Origin: Xanthobacteraceae bacterium
Lineage (GTDB): Bacteria > Pseudomonadota > Alphaproteobacteria > Rhizobiales > Xanthobacteraceae
Assembly (NCBI GenBank): GCA_030039655.1
Contig: JASHVC010000561.1
Coordinates: 1 to 5,537, forward strand
Length of the DNA stretch: 5,537 nt
Reading direction: 5' to 3'
Position 1 is the first letter of the stretch. Each line of letters begins with the position of its first letter. The notes beneath the pieces were generated by a model, which was not told the DNA's origin, searched no databases, and saw nothing but the letters and a program-made list of their open reading frames with translations. The translations under genes and the position numbers were made by a program. Shown here piece after piece: positions 4,629 through 5,537 of this stretch.

Positions 4629-5537
4629 TTAAGCGATGCAGCTCTCGAAGCCCTCAGTGATCTTTTTACCCGGCAGGTTACGTCCGATGAAGACGATGCG
4701 GCTCTGCCGCTTCTCGTCCTTGTTCCACGGCCGTTGATGATCGCCGTCGAGAATCATGTGCACGCCCTGAAATACGAAACGCTGATCGTCGTTCTTGAAC
4801 GAGAGGATGCCCTTACACCGTAGGATGCTCGGGCCTTCCTTCTGTACCAGGTCCTGTACCCACGGGAAGAATTTGTCGGGGTCGAGCGGTTTGTCGCTTT
4901 TGAGCGAGATCGATTGCATTTCTTCGTCGTGATAGTGCTTCAGCCCGCCGTGGGAATGGGCATGCTTGTGGTCATGATCATGATGATGATCGTGTCCGTG
5001 GTCATGATCGTGGTGGTGGTCATGGTCATGCTCGTCGCCATCACCTTCAAGAAAAGCCGGCTCGAGATCGAGAATGCGGTCGAGATCGAAGGCGTTCCGC
5101 TCCAGTACCTCATTGAGAGGAATCTTCGCCCTTTGGGTCTTGTGCACTCTGGCATAAGGGTTGAGGCCGCGGATGCGCGCTTCCACTTCGCTTAGTTCGT
5201 CGGGTGAAACTAAATCGGTCTTGTTGATCAGGATTACGTCGGCGAACGCGATCTGGTTCTTGGCCTCGGGCGCGTCCTTGAGCCGGTCGTTGAGCCACTT
5301 CGCGTCGGCCACGGTGACCACCGCATCGAGCTTGGTCTTGCGCCCGACGTTCTCGTCGATGAAGAAAGTCTGCGCCACCGGCGCCGGGTCGGCGAGGCCC
5401 GTTGTCTCGACGATTACGGCGTCGAACTTGCCCTTCCTTCGCATCAGCCCGTCGAGGATGCGCACGAGGTCGCCGCGCACGGTGCAGCAGATGCAGCCGT
5501 TGTTCATCTCGAACACTTCCTCATCGGCGCCGACGAC
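4629..5537 (-). CDS. COG0523/CobW-type G3E GTPase, probable metallochaperone, N-terminus beyond window
   Basis: The frame is open to the right edge; 302 residues are visible and the first roughly 50-60, including the Walker A P-loop, are missing. A GTG at 5516 is internal, since seven more in-frame codons (VVGADEE) precede it and the family motif before GCICC continues upstream. Visible landmarks: the metal-binding CxCC in NNGCICCTVRGDL (cysteines at visible residues 15, 17 and 18); the switch/Walker B region VIVETTGLADPAP (42-54); the guanine-binding NKTD (105-108); a loop with 18 histidines in about 34 residues (170-203); and a CobW C-terminal domain from about 208, including FVFQGVHMILDGD and RIVFIGRNL. 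The family couples GTP hydrolysis to delivery of zinc, cobalt or nickel. The His-rich loop suggests zinc or a similar divalent metal. It heads the visible minus-strand operon. The promoter, and any Zur site, would lie outside the window. Metal identity is inference. Confidence 0.93.
   Translation of the reverse strand, partial: VVGADEEVFEMNNGCICCTVRGDLVRILDGLMRRKGKFDAVIVETTGLADPAPVAQTFFIDENVGRKTKLDAVVTVADAKWLNDRLKDAPEAKNQIAFADVILINKTDLVSPDELSEVEARIRGLNPYARVHKTQRAKIPLNEVLERNAFDLDRILDLEPAFLEGDGDEHDHDHHHDHDHGHDHHHDHDHKHAHSHGGLKHYHDEEMQSISLKSDKPLDPDKFFPWVQDLVQKEGPSILRCKGILSFKNDDQRFVFQGVHMILDGDHQRPWNKDEKRQSRIVFIGRNLPGKKITEGFESCIA
4929..5033 (-). repeat. low-complexity CATGAT-type tract encoding the His-rich loop of the GTPase
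   Basis: The plus strand reads as a run of CATGATCATGATGATGAT- and CGTGGTGGTCATGG-like units. On the minus strand these give alternating His-Asp (HDHDHHHDHDHGHDHHHDHDHKHAHSH). The tract is unstable in principle and its length often varies between homologues. It is a coding microrepeat, not a separate element. Confidence 0.8.

Noticed and set aside
4914..5195. A very hydrophobic plus-strand peptide (VVMIMMMIVSVVMIVVVV) resembling a membrane protein
   Set aside because: It is simply the complement of the His-Asp codons of the GTPase loop (CAT/GAT read as ATG/ATC/GTG) and has no credible start context.
5514..5516. GTG at 5516 as the true start of the GTPase
   Set aside because: The frame stays open to the window edge, and the P-loop expected some 50 residues earlier would be missing, so this codon is an internal valine.

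Overview
This is a GC-rich chromosomal window. Gene content and style point to an alphaproteobacterium of the Hyphomicrobiales (Rhizobiales), probably near Bradyrhizobium, Rhodopseudomonas or Xanthobacteraceae. The reasons are a fold-III ornithine decarboxylase behind a very long structured leader of the alphaproteobacterial speF-motif kind, a COG0523 GTPase followed by a WD40 gene, and intergenic palindromes built on ATTCCGG and GTAGGATGGGC like those common in that group. The taxonomic placement is inference from memory of these families.

Layout. Bases 1-220 (minus strand) hold the first 73 codons of an M3-family peptidyl-dipeptidase that runs off the left edge. A divergent intergenic region of 108 bases contains a long hairpin and a good ribosome binding site leading into a plus-strand DapA-superfamily aldolase or lyase (329-1282). 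This protein keeps the Schiff-base lysine but has lost the usual GTTGE signature. A stem-loop follows, then a small two-helix membrane protein (1381-1641). Bases 1642-2123 are non-coding: an AT-rich stretch with two inverted repeats of a TTTGG core, then about 320 bases of hairpin-rich leader in front of the ornithine decarboxylase gene (2124-3254).

A short palindrome separates that gene from a convergent minus-strand operon, read right to left: a COG0523/CobW-type G3E GTPase with a very His-rich loop (its N-terminus lies beyond the right edge), a WD40-repeat protein starting 4 bases after its stop, and a small conserved-looking protein of unknown function starting 15 bases after that.

How the genes work together. 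The window joins at least three unrelated units: peptide turnover, a keto-acid-type aldolase, and polyamine synthesis (ornithine to putrescine) under likely leader-RNA control, plus a probable metal-homeostasis operon. I see no mobile element, CRISPR array, tRNA or rRNA gene. The least explained parts are the 480-base region before the decarboxylase gene, the atypical DapA-like enzyme, and the GTPase-WD40-small protein operon.
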